A stretch of DNA of 11,858 nucleotides from Actinomycetes bacterium (GTDB taxonomy: Bacteria > Actinomycetota > Actinomycetes > Propionibacteriales > Propionibacteriaceae), in assembly GCA_023419175.1 (NCBI GenBank), contig JAEZYG010000053.1, positions 1 through 11,858 on the forward strand. The letters run 5' to 3'. Positions within the stretch are counted from its first letter, which is position 1, and each line of letters starts with the position of its first letter. Below the pieces are notes generated by a model. The model made no database searches. It was not told where the DNA came from and worked only from the letters and a program-made list of their open reading frames with translations. Below, in pieces: positions 1 through 8,000 of this stretch. Position numbers and translations under genes: made by a program.

Positions 1-583
1 CGTTTGGATTTAACAATCCCTTGTCGATCAGTAGCTGTTCCACCTTTTGGCGGTGAAGACCTTCGACGGGAGTGGAGTCGATTCCGAGCATAGCTGCTGC
101 GAGAAGCATCGATTCCATTGCCAGATATACCTGACGATCTACCCAGCCATTCACAGCATCATGGCTGGTCAATTCCAAATCTTTGGCGAGCAGATTGCGC
201 ACATGCTCGCGGCGGGCGGAAATCTTGTCGGCTCCGCGCTGTTGGATATCGACATGAAGGTGGGAAACGTAGTCATCGGCTTCATCGTCGCTGGCGGTAA
301 ACGATGATCCATTGCGTCCGAGAAGGAAAATCCAATGGGAGGGGGTGGGGTGAACTCCCCAGCATAGAGGGGCGATCTCATCGGTTAATGAGCCTGCTTG
401 AGCGACGAGGAAATGCCACGGCTCCAAGCCCATAGACGAGGGGGAGAGGCGTCCTGCTTCGAGGATAGCGGCTAGATCTTCATCGCTGACGTGGCGGTTC
501 GGATCATAGGATTTTGCTGTATAGCGGGATTCAAAAAGACGGATCACCTCAGCAGCGCTATGGGTGCGTTCGATGGGTTTCAT
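1..583 (-). CDS. NfsB-like nitroreductase (NAD(P)H/FMN oxidoreductase), 3' end cut by the window edge
   Basis: The open frame runs from ATG 583-581 to the window edge: 194 codons with no stop, so roughly the last 20-30 residues are missing. AAGGAG (588-593) lies 4 bases before the ATG. Features of FMN-dependent nitroreductases are visible. RYTAKSYDP (residues 20-28) is the FMN-phosphate-binding N-terminus. SPSSMGLEPWHF (47-58) is the flavin-contact loop. QVYLAMESMLLAAAMLGIDS (151-170), followed by PVEG, is the family's C-terminal helix and dimer region. Members are cytosolic homodimers that reduce nitroaromatics, quinones or flavins using NAD(P)H; the substrate here cannot be told. The gene follows a short-chain dehydrogenase on the same strand after 80 bases, so the two may be co-transcribed. 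Family assignment is firm; the specific reaction is inference. Confidence 0.9.
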   Translation of the reverse strand, partial: MKPIERTHSAAEVIRLFESRYTAKSYDPNRHVSDEDLAAILEAGRLSPSSMGLEPWHFLVAQAGSLTDEIAPLCWGVHPTPSHWIFLLGRNGSSFTASDDEADDYVSHLHVDIQQRGADKISARREHVRNLLAKDLELTSHDAVNGWVDRQVYLAMESMLLAAAMLGIDSTPVEGLHRQKVEQLLIDKGLLNPN

Positions 584-663
584 GATGCTCCTTCTGGTCT
601 AACGGATTCCATCTTTGCACGTTGTCACCAGATGAGTTATGAGCTGGGCGCGACGTGGTGAAC

Positions 664-1449
664 TTAGAGGTGCATTCTGCGTCTGTTGAGACAGACGGTT
701 GCCCAATTGACCAGGGAACGCGGGGCGATATGTTTCACCACGTTGAGGGCTCGGTAGCGTCTACCGGGAATACAGATCGCTTTATTGCGGCGAAGCGCTT
801 TCAATGCCTCTTTGACTACGAAGGAGAGGTCGAGGGCAGATAGGGCGAAAATCGGATGGGAAAGGTCAGCATTGGTCGATGACCAAAAATCGGTTTTCAA
901 TGTGCCTGGGCATAGTGCTGTGACGTGAATATGGGAATCGGTTAATTGTGCGTGGAGGGTTTCAGCGAAAACCAGATCCCATGTTTTATGGGCTGCATAT
1001 ATTCCCATCGCCGTATTGGCGACATAGGAGCTTGTGATGAGGATTGAACCTTCTCCGCGTATTTTCATGGAGCGCACTGCGGCATGGGTGATAATCAACA
1101 CGCTTGTGACCATGACCTCTAAGAGAGCGATCTGATCGTCAAGAGCTGTTTCGCTGAATTCTTGGGCGAGGGTATATCCCGCGTTGTTGATGACTAAACA
1201 GATATCTTGTCGATCTTCCAGGATCGCTACAATGCGATATGCATCGTCTCGTCTGCTCAAATCGGCGACGATGGTATCGACATGGACGCCATAGCGTGCG
1301 CGGATCTTCTCGGCGATATCGTCAAGGAGATCGCCGCGACGAGCTGTGATGATAAGGTCATATCCCTCGTGGGCGAGGTGATAGGCGAATTGTCGTCCCA
1401 GTCCAGATGACGCTCCAGTGATGAGTGCCCACGCCATAGTGAATCTCAT
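664..1449 (-). CDS. Short-chain dehydrogenase/reductase (SDR family)
   Basis: This 261-residue protein has the length and motifs of a classical SDR. The Rossmann glycine motif TGASSGLG is at residues 11-18, ADL at 62-64 and NNAG at 88-91. A serine pair lies at 140-141, the catalytic YAAHK (Tyr151, Lys155) follows, and the post-catalytic PG is at 181-182. The Ser-to-Tyr spacing (10-11 residues) is slightly shorter than the usual 13, so the loop before the active-site Tyr looks trimmed. It should be a cytosolic NAD(P)-dependent oxidoreductase; the carbonyl or alcohol substrate cannot be inferred. The start is uncertain. ATG 1449 and ATG 1437 (residue 5) are both possible and neither has a strong ribosome binding site. 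The second start would place the protein at the typical short distance before the first beta strand. The nitroreductase gene follows 80 bases downstream on the same strand. Confidence 0.9.
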   Translation of the reverse strand: MRFTMAWALITGASSGLGRQFAYHLAHEGYDLIITARRGDLLDDIAEKIRARYGVHVDTIVADLSRRDDAYRIVAILEDRQDICLVINNAGYTLAQEFSETALDDQIALLEVMVTSVLIITHAAVRSMKIRGEGSILITSSYVANTAMGIYAAHKTWDLVFAETLHAQLTDSHIHVTALCPGTLKTDFWSSTNADLSHPIFALSALDLSFVVKEALKALRRNKAICIPGRRYRALNVVKHIAPRSLVNWATVCLNRRRMHL

Positions 1450-1474
1450 TTCTCTAACTGTGTAAGAGATCTCC

Positions 1475-1480
1475 AGTATA
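1475..1480 (-). promoter_or_regulatory. Possible -10 element for the SDR gene
   Basis: On the minus strand the hexamer TATACT lies about 25 bases before ATG 1449, giving a plausible 5' leader of about 20 bases. I find no convincing -35 hexamer at 16-18 bases upstream, so this rests on the -10 match and position alone. Confidence 0.3.
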
Positions 1481-1557
1481 GCTTTTAATGCATTTATGTT
1501 TTGAAACGTGTGGATAGAGGTTGACTGTTGAGAATCTCGGTCGTGCTAAAAGGCAGA

Positions 1558-2078
1558 TCAGCGGGTGGATGTGTGTGGACTATCTGCCGCTATCCATAGA
1601 TAGAGAATCAATGCGAGGACGCTTAGACGATTCCTGCGGTGAACATCGCCGCATAGCCTGCAAGATGGGTCAGTGGGCTCAAGATGATCGGTCCAATACC
1701 CGTTCCGAAATCGACTAAGAGGAAGAAAGAACCAACAGCTAAGCCCATCTGTGTGAAGCCTGCCCGTTTAATCGCCATGGCTTGTCCGGCTGAGATGAGT
1801 CCACGCTCAGCCGAATAGGTGGTGATGTAGGTTAGCACCGATGAGAATCCGAGGGTGACTCACATGATGGAGGCGGCGACAAGATAGCCTCCGAGGGAGA
1901 TGATGAGCAGGGCGACGGAGGATAGAAGTGTGATCCGATCCCCAAGCAGATTATTCAAGATTCCGTTGAGGAAACGTCCGACCATGCAGGCGATGACGAA
2001 GATGCCAGCGAGAAGACCTCCCTGGATTTGACTGTGTATCCCGCATACACAGTAGTCTTGGTATGTCATCTTCTGCAT
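1558..2078 (-). pseudogene. Decayed MFS transporter
   Basis: Three fragments on the minus strand together resemble a drug-efflux-type major facilitator, but only about 170 codons remain of a usual length near 400. The first (2078-1863) contains GGLLAGIFVIACMVGRFLNG and LLGDRITLL, matching the TM2-loop-TM3 region. It ends at an in-frame TGA (1862-1860). Reading on in the same frame gives GFSSVLTYITTYSAERGL, like TM7, and then directly GQAMAIKRA and a stretch ending GTGIGPIIL, like TM10-11. After TAA (1625-1623) the other frame continues LSVLALILYLW, like TM12, to TGA 1560-1558, implying a one-base loss. The lesions are therefore one nonsense mutation, one frameshift and probably two internal deletions (TM4-6 and TM8-9). 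The N-terminal TM1 is also unrecognisable. No function is expected. Confidence 0.8.
2031..2053. repeat. Perfect 9-bp inverted repeat
   Basis: ACTGTGTAT (2031-2039) and its exact reverse complement ATACACAGT (2045-2053) flank the 5-base spacer CCCGC. It lies in the degraded 5' part of the MFS remnant, about 215 bases before the pilin start. It could be a relic operator or a small hairpin. No U-tract follows on either strand, so a terminator is not supported. Confidence 0.6.
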
Positions 2079-2142
2079 GGAATTATCTGGGTTCTACGAC
2101 TCAGGTGGTATGTGCGAAGGTGTGGACGCAACGAAGTTTTGC

Positions 2143-2150
2143 GGGGGGGG
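2143..2150. repeat. G8 homopolymer upstream of the pilus operon
   Basis: Eight consecutive G residues lie 116 bases before the pilin start codon, inside the 11-mer CGGGGGGGGCT. The same 11-mer occurs at 11095-11105, upstream of the other surface-protein gene. I saw no G or C run of this length elsewhere in the window; the next longest is six C in the pilin linker. Tracts of this kind are known slippage sites for phase variation. The pilin frame has a stop at 2171-2173, so the tract is outside the pilin coding sequence. Confidence 0.9.
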
Positions 2151-2184
2151 CTGTCAAGAGTCCATTCACGTAAATCTTTCATTC

Positions 2185-2190
2185 TAAAAT
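2185..2190 (+). promoter_or_regulatory. Possible -10 element of the pilus operon
   Basis: TAAAAT matches the -10 consensus at five of six positions and lies 76 bases before the pilin ATG. The -35 region (about 2162-2168) has no recognisable hexamer, so the promoter would be weak or activator-dependent. The G8 tract would then lie about 45-55 bases upstream of the transcription start. Confidence 0.35.
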
Positions 2191-2266
2191 TCTGGAACTA
2201 TGCGTGCGCCCTTTGACGCCAGCGAAGATGTCCCAAGCACAACGAAATGAGCTACTTGGAGAAAGC

Positions 2267-3994
2267 ATGAAAACTTCGCTGACGAAGAAGTTGAGTGTGG
2301 TCGCCTTCGCTGTCGCCTTGAGCTTCGGCGTGACCACGCCTACGGTATTCGCCGATGAGCCAGCCTCTCATACGGACGCCAAGCCCTTCTCAACAATCAA
2401 TAAGGAGACCAAGGGTAAGCTGTCGATTCACAAATACCTGAAGCCGGAGGGTGTGCAAGAGGAAAAGCGTGCCACTGGTGAGGAAATGACCCCAGCGCCT
2501 ACGAGCGATCCGGTGGAGGGTGTGGAATTCACCGTCACCTTGGTGAAGAAAGACGGCGCGACTGATCTGGATCTGACCACCAATCAGGGGTGGAAAGATG
2601 CTGAGGGGATCGTCAAGGCATTCAACGCCGCTGGAACTGCCGAAGAAAAGAAAAAGGCAGTTACACTCGATATGACTCAGACCAGCAAAGTAAAAACTAG
2701 CGCGGCTGGTCTCGCTGAATTCCCCAATCTGAAGCCGGGTCTCTATCTGGTGGAAGAATCCAGCGTTGCTGGAGCCAAGGTAAACTCCAAAGAGGTTACC
2801 GTCTTGCCGAGCTCTCCCTTCCTCATCACCGTCCCGATGAGCAAGGACGGAAATGCTGGTACCACCGAGTGGAACTGGGATCTGCATGTCTATCCCAAGA
2901 ACACCTCGGTCGATGTGAAGAAGGATGTCAACGACCGCAAGAAGAATGTCGGCGACGAGATGGAATACACCATCCGCACCGCTATTCCCCTTGTCGATGG
3001 CGATAAGACCCTCGATAAGTACACCGTCATCGATCCTCTGGACGGAGAATGGGTCTCGATCGACTCCGCTCAGCTCGCCAATAAGGTCAAGGTTGAGGTT
3101 GAAGGCGCTACTCCTGGGGTTACCTTGACGAACGATGTCGATTACAAGATCGACTACTATGACGGTGCTACCGCGCAGCCTCCGACCGATCCGAAGCACA
3201 AGGTCGTCCGCGTGGGCTTCACCACTGAAGGTCTGCAGAAGCTGCAGCAGGCCCGCAAGACTGGCACTGCCGATACCAAGGTGAAGACCACCTTGACCGT
3301 CAAGATCGATAAGATGCCCACCGATGGTGTGATCGATAACGTTGCCTATCTCGCTCCGAGCAGCGAATATTCCGACACGCCGCAGCCTAAGCCGAACGAT
3401 CCGCCTTCTCCTGAACTTCCTCCCATTCCGGGTATCCCCCCGACTCCTGGTGTGCCTCCCGTTCCCCCGGTAACTCCTCCTACCCCTCCGGTTCCTTCCG
3501 AGAAGGTGACCTCCAAACTGGGCAAGGTGAAGATCGTCAAGCACAAGAACAGCGATACTGGCACCAAACTTAATGGCGCTGAATTCGAGCTCTACTACTG
3601 CTCCGATATGACCCAGAAGCTGACGGTGAATACCAAGAATAAGTTCACCACTGAAGGAAATGGTGAGGTTCTCATCGAGGGTCTGCATCTGTCGAATCAC
3701 TACAACAACTCCGCCCAGGCTGGCGATGGAAATGTAGACGATTACTGCCTCTTGGAGACCAAGGCTCCTGCCGGCTATGAGAAGAGCCCCGAACCGATCA
3801 AGTTCACGCTGACTGATGGAGCAGATGCTGCTGTCGTGTCGTTGGATCTCAATGTTCCCAATACCCCGAAGAACGCTGGATTCAACCTGCCGTTCACCGG
3901 TGGCGCTGGTCTATTCGCCGCTACCTCAGCTGGTCTGGTGATTCTTATCGCCGCCGCCTATGCGATCATCTCGCTCAAGCGTCGCGAAGCCTAA
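2267..3994 (+). CDS. Major (shaft) pilin, SpaA/FimA type, LPFTG-anchored
   Basis: A 575-residue sortase-polymerised pilin. I chose ATG 2267 because GGAGAAA lies just before it and a classical signal peptide follows (basic MKTSLTKK, hydrophobic core, cleavage after VFA, residue 29). A GTG at 2204 in the same frame would only add 21 non-signal residues. The N-terminal domain has the CnaB-like LYLVEE (160-165). The pilin motif WNWDLHVYPK ends at Lys211, the expected isopeptide acceptor. A middle domain spans about 213-362. A proline-rich linker spans 371-411. The C-terminal CnaB domain carries the E-box ETKAPAGY (497-504). The sorting signal is LPFTGG (541-546), followed by a membrane helix and KRREA. 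The mature protein has only two cysteines, Cys445 and Cys494, both in the last domain, as for the disulfide of FimA/SpaA pilins. The sortase gene follows 65 bases downstream. FimA-like by domain plan; exact orthology is not claimed. Confidence 0.95.
   Translation: MKTSLTKKLSVVAFAVALSFGVTTPTVFADEPASHTDAKPFSTINKETKGKLSIHKYLKPEGVQEEKRATGEEMTPAPTSDPVEGVEFTVTLVKKDGATDLDLTTNQGWKDAEGIVKAFNAAGTAEEKKKAVTLDMTQTSKVKTSAAGLAEFPNLKPGLYLVEESSVAGAKVNSKEVTVLPSSPFLITVPMSKDGNAGTTEWNWDLHVYPKNTSVDVKKDVNDRKKNVGDEMEYTIRTAIPLVDGDKTLDKYTVIDPLDGEWVSIDSAQLANKVKVEVEGATPGVTLTNDVDYKIDYYDGATAQPPTDPKHKVVRVGFTTEGLQKLQQARKTGTADTKVKTTLTVKIDKMPTDGVIDNVAYLAPSSEYSDTPQPKPNDPPSPELPPIPGIPPTPGVPPVPPVTPPTPPVPSEKVTSKLGKVKIVKHKNSDTGTKLNGAEFELYYCSDMTQKLTVNTKNKFTTEGNGEVLIEGLHLSNHYNNSAQAGDGNVDDYCLLETKAPAGYEKSPEPIKFTLTDGADAAVVSLDLNVPNTPKNAGFNLPFTGGAGLFAATSAGLVILIAAAYAIISLKRREA
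3377..3499 (+). repeat. Proline-rich linker coding region in the pilin
   Basis: Codons 371-411 encode a low-complexity segment with irregular PPxP units (for example PPIPGIPPTPGVPP). It separates the middle domain from the C-terminal CnaB domain. It includes a C6 run. It should form an extended polyproline spacer outside the cell. Confidence 0.85.
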
Positions 3995-4002
3995 ATAACG
4001 AC

Positions 4003-4033
4003 AGGGTGCGATCGAATTCCTTGATCGCGCCCT
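4003..4033 (+). promoter_or_regulatory. Intercistronic hairpin between pilin and sortase
   Basis: AGGGTGCGATC (4003-4013) pairs with GATCGCGCCCT (4023-4033) around a 9-base loop. All 11 positions pair, one as a U-G wobble. It starts 9 bases after the pilin stop, and no U-tract follows. This suggests a partial terminator or an mRNA 3'-end stabiliser that lets far more pilin than sortase be made. The sortase ribosome binding site (about 4049-4053) is outside the stem. Confidence 0.7.
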
Positions 4034-4059
4034 CACGATAAGAGAAAGGAGGGAAGCTC

Positions 4060-5073
4060 ATGCTCATCACAAGGACGCAATCTGAACAGATAGACGATCA
4101 GGCTGAGAGATCAGCTTCCCTCCGGACTCAGAAAAAAGCCCGCAATCTGTGGAAAATGATTCTTGCCACAGTGGCTTTAATGATCGGTATCGTCCTATTG
4201 CTCTATCCCGTCATCGCAACCTGCATCATGAATTATTCGCAGGCAAAAAGCGTGGACATCATCGAATCTTCCTTGAGAGAACAGGCAGAGCAACGCAATG
4301 TGGGACAGACCAATGTGGAGATGGACAAGGCGCGTAATTACAACAGCAAGTTGCACAATGGACCGATCCTTGACCCCCTCCTTCAACGAGTCGCTCCCGA
4401 CACCGAGATCTACCGCAACTATTTAACCTATCTCAATACCGCCTCGGCGATGGCGACCTTGCAGATTCCGTCTATCAAGGTGAAATTGCCGATCTATCAC
4501 GGAACCTTTGATGACACCCTTGAGAAGGGAGCAGGTCACCTTTTCGGTACATCCCTGCCTGTCGGAGGGGAATCCACCCACGCTGTCATCACAGCACATT
4601 CCGGTTTGGGTAACGCCACCATGTTCGACCATCTCGGCGAGATGTCTCCAGGCGATCCTCTCTATATCTTCGTCGCTGGTGAACGTCTGAAATATGAAGT
4701 GGTCAGCACCGAAGTCGTAGAGCCACACCAGACCGACTCTCTCTATATCCGCAAGGGGAAAGATATGGTGACTTTGATTACCTGCACCCCTTATGGAATC
4801 AATACGCACCGTCTTCTCGTCCACGCTGAACGCGCCCCGATGACCCACGAGGACGAAAAGAGCTTGGAAAGCTCAACATATCCAATCTTTAAATTATGGA
4901 TGTTGATTCCCGCTATCGCGATCATCACAGCCCTCACCATGATCGTGGTCTTTACGATTCTCGTTCATAAACGCCGCCGACAACGCCCCAAACGCGCTTA
5001 TGAGAACGAAACGATAGACGATATGGCACAGATCGATAGCGAGATCACAACAGATATGCAGGAGAACAACTGA
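4060..5073 (+). CDS. srtC: Class C pilin-polymerising sortase
   Basis: A 337-residue membrane transpeptidase that cleaves LPxTG-type signals and joins pilins covalently. AAAGGAGGG lies 6 bases before the ATG. An N-terminal membrane segment (about 33-54) is followed by a lid region, then the sortase core starting at LQIPSIKVKLPIYHG (134-148). Catalytic residues are His180 (ITAHSGLG), Cys242 (TLITCTPYGINTHRL) and Arg251. A second membrane helix (about 281-302) with a basic cytoplasmic flank follows; this C-terminal anchor is typical of class C. The lid motif is Asp105-Pro106-Leu107 in LDPLLQR, where class C enzymes normally have DP followed by Trp, Phe or Tyr. The gene sits between shaft pilin and adhesin, and its TGA shares one base with the adhesin ATG. 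Class is firm; the symbol is generic. Confidence 0.95.
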   Translation: MLITRTQSEQIDDQAERSASLRTQKKARNLWKMILATVALMIGIVLLLYPVIATCIMNYSQAKSVDIIESSLREQAEQRNVGQTNVEMDKARNYNSKLHNGPILDPLLQRVAPDTEIYRNYLTYLNTASAMATLQIPSIKVKLPIYHGTFDDTLEKGAGHLFGTSLPVGGESTHAVITAHSGLGNATMFDHLGEMSPGDPLYIFVAGERLKYEVVSTEVVEPHQTDSLYIRKGKDMVTLITCTPYGINTHRLLVHAERAPMTHEDEKSLESSTYPIFKLWMLIPAIAIITALTMIVVFTILVHKRRRQRPKRAYENETIDDMAQIDSEITTDMQENN

Positions 5074-8000
5074 TGGCTAGCCTTGAAGGAGCAGAGCAGA
5101 ATCGCCACGCGACGCGCCACCAGAATCTCTGGTGTTGTCAACGGATGCTCACCCGTCTTGCGACAAGCCTGATATGCGGTGCTCTCATCTCGACAAGTGC
5201 GGTCTATGCCCATGCCGAAGATGTAGAAGAATCCGCCGTCTCGGCAAGCCCAACGATCGTTTCTCCCACTGCTGAAGAATCTGAATCCCCCTCTGCTGTT
5301 GAAACTGAGAGTGTGCAACCAGATGTTCAGCCAGATACTGAGCCAGAGCAGACCAGCACGCCAAGCCTTCCAGCAGAAGAGGTTCAGCCCACCCCGAGTG
5401 AAAAACTCGATGAGATGATGTCTAGATCCCCCTCGCCGAGTGATAGCGTAACGAGCGAGGAGAGCGACCAGCCGAGGAGTCGTTCCCGCCGTTCGGTGGA
5501 ATCCGCCGAATCGCTGAGGGTGCAACCTGGAGCCTACGGATATCGTGAGCCCACGACGAGTTGGATGGGCAATATGCGTCTGCCTGGAACAGACGATGAG
5601 AAAGACCTGACGAAGTGGATCTCGCAATCCAATGCAGTGCGCAAAAATATCAAAGCTGAGAAAGGCAAATTCACCACTCCTGAGCGCACCTATCGCAAGG
5701 AAGAAAATAATGTGGGGTTGTCGATTACGGCTGAATATTCCTCAGACGGTAATTACATCATCTGGAAATTCAAAACCTGGCATCGATTCGGCAATGGAAA
5801 TCAGAATTTCTATCTGCGTTTTACCCCAGGAGAGGGGCTGGAGAGAAAACCTGAGAGAAATAATGTGACCGTCTCCCCACTGCACTATATGGAGCATATC
5901 TACAATTCGAGCGAATTCCGTGGTGGATACGAAAATGGGGAAGTGAAATCCGCCTCAGGTAGCTATCTGGGTGGCCAGAGGTATGAAAATACCGTCTATC
6001 TGTGGCGTAAATTCCAAGAGCGTGATGCCACACCTCCTGTTCCCAAAGACGAGCAGGTGGAATTCCAGGTGATTACGAAAATCACCGACCATGAACGCAA
6101 AGACTATTCGATGGACGCCACCTTGAATGTCTCCTGGCATGGTGCTGGTGGTTTTTCGTGGACAAAAACCCCTGTGACAGGTTTCATTGAAGGAAAGACG
6201 AATCAGATCGTCATCCAAAAGCAGGTCGATCAGGACATCGTCTTTAGGATTTTTAATCAATTCGGTCAGCAAGCCGGTCGAGGATTGTATAACCTTCAAG
6301 GGCGTCAAGGGATGTACACGATCGGTAAGCTGCCGAAATTCGATCCTCAAGGTGTGAGGCAAAAATATCGACTCCAAGTCGATAGCGCTCCTGCCGATGT
6401 GCAGCTCATCGCTCTCAATCAAGACGGTGATGAGTGGACTGCCCGCAGGAATAATAATCGGGTATCCGATTTCAAAGGAGGAGCCGCTTTAGCCTCCGAC
6501 CCCTATGGCGAAGCCGATACCCTCTATGGACGTGCCCGCCACTCCACCAATGATGCGACATTGAAAGGCCAATATACAAAAGACGGCAAATATATCATTT
6601 GGACGGCTACCTATCTGAAAAAAGATGGGGGAGCTAATGACGACCTCTACGTCTATCCACAATTTGGGCCTGGTTTGAGGCTTGCTCACACCACCCCGAT
6701 GGTCGATTTCCAATCCGGATATAACGCTGGAAACGAATACCGTAAGTATTTGAAGATCGGCAACCCTGCCACCGATGAACAGGTGTGGAACGATAACGGA
6801 TATTGGGGATATCAAAGGGTGAACAATAACGCTGAATATCGTCTCACCTGGGTGACTGAGATCACCGATCCGAATAGGTCAGAATATAAGGCGCGTTTCC
6901 ACAGCCACTACAACTGGTATTCCGGCTCTAAAAAGTTGTTGGACTATGTAGAGGCAAGCGTTGAAGGGTTGAAATTTTCACCCCACGTCCGCTCTGTCAA
7001 AGTATTCCCGAATTCATATCAGCGCGAACTTGAAGGACGCGGCTATGACGATATGCCGAAAATACCGGTGACCGTGCTCAATGCGGATACCAAGGAAGAG
7101 GTGGCGAAACTCACCTGGGATGCCACAACGCGTTCCTATAAATCAAATACTCTTCTGCCGCGTTTTGATACGAGTGGGAACAAAATTCTCTACTCTTTAA
7201 AGGTCGATACCGATCCTGTGCGCGTTGCCTTCAATCCCGCTTTGGTGAAATTCAGCGCCAATATCTTGCCTCTGGACGATTTTGGAGGCAAATGGGATGT
7301 CAACTTCTTAGAAAATCAAGCCGAACTCGATCAAAAATATGGCGTGACCAATGTGGAGCAATTGGCATTCCGCTACTACTCCTCAAAGACATTGAAAGAG
7401 ATCGAACCGCGTATGCCGTCAAATTTCGATGGCCACTACGCATGGATGGAAGGCGCTTTCGCAATCCCCGATGATGCGAAACAAGGCGATTATTTCACCT
7501 TGAAGATTCCTCCGATCGGTAATATCAAAGCCCCCTATGACTTCGATATCTATACCCGTGATGAAAGAGGTGTCAAGCAGGTCATCGCCAAAGCCGATAT
7601 CGATGAAAATACGAATGTGGTCAAGTTCTACCTGACCGACTATGTCGATACCCACGACCATATCCGTGGACGTTTCTCCATCGGGCCGATCATCACCTCG
7701 ATTTTCGACGCCTATAAGAATGAAACGGGTCGGACGATTGACTTCAAGACCGAATACTATCGAGCCGGGGAGACCTCTCCGTCCTATGTCAATACCCTGC
7801 AATCGTCCTATGCAGTGAAATACAGTGATGACTTTTTGAAAAATAGTGTCTATAACACGGTCAAGAAGGAAGAATATGGCGAGACCGACCACACCATCAC
7901 CTATGGTCTGCATATCAACCGAACCGGTAAAGGCCCCAATATCTATAACAGCTACTATGACCAGCTGGGCGATGAGAAAAGCGAAAGCTATTCCTGGGCG

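Noticed and set aside
2143..2150. G8 tract as a translational frameshift switch of the pilin gene
   Set aside because: The pilin frame has TAA at 2171-2173, between the tract and the gene, so changing the G count cannot create or destroy a fusion to the pilin.
2204..2266. An earlier GTG start (2204) for the pilin
   Set aside because: It lacks a ribosome binding site, and the added 21 residues would sit in front of a standard signal peptide. ATG 2267 has GGAGAAA at good spacing.
2390..3700. A 436-codon open frame on the minus strand opposite the pilin gene
   Set aside because: It is fully antisense to a well-supported pilin, has no ribosome binding site or recognisable domain, and its low-complexity Arg/Gly-rich part simply mirrors the proline-rich linker. 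It is a codon-bias shadow.
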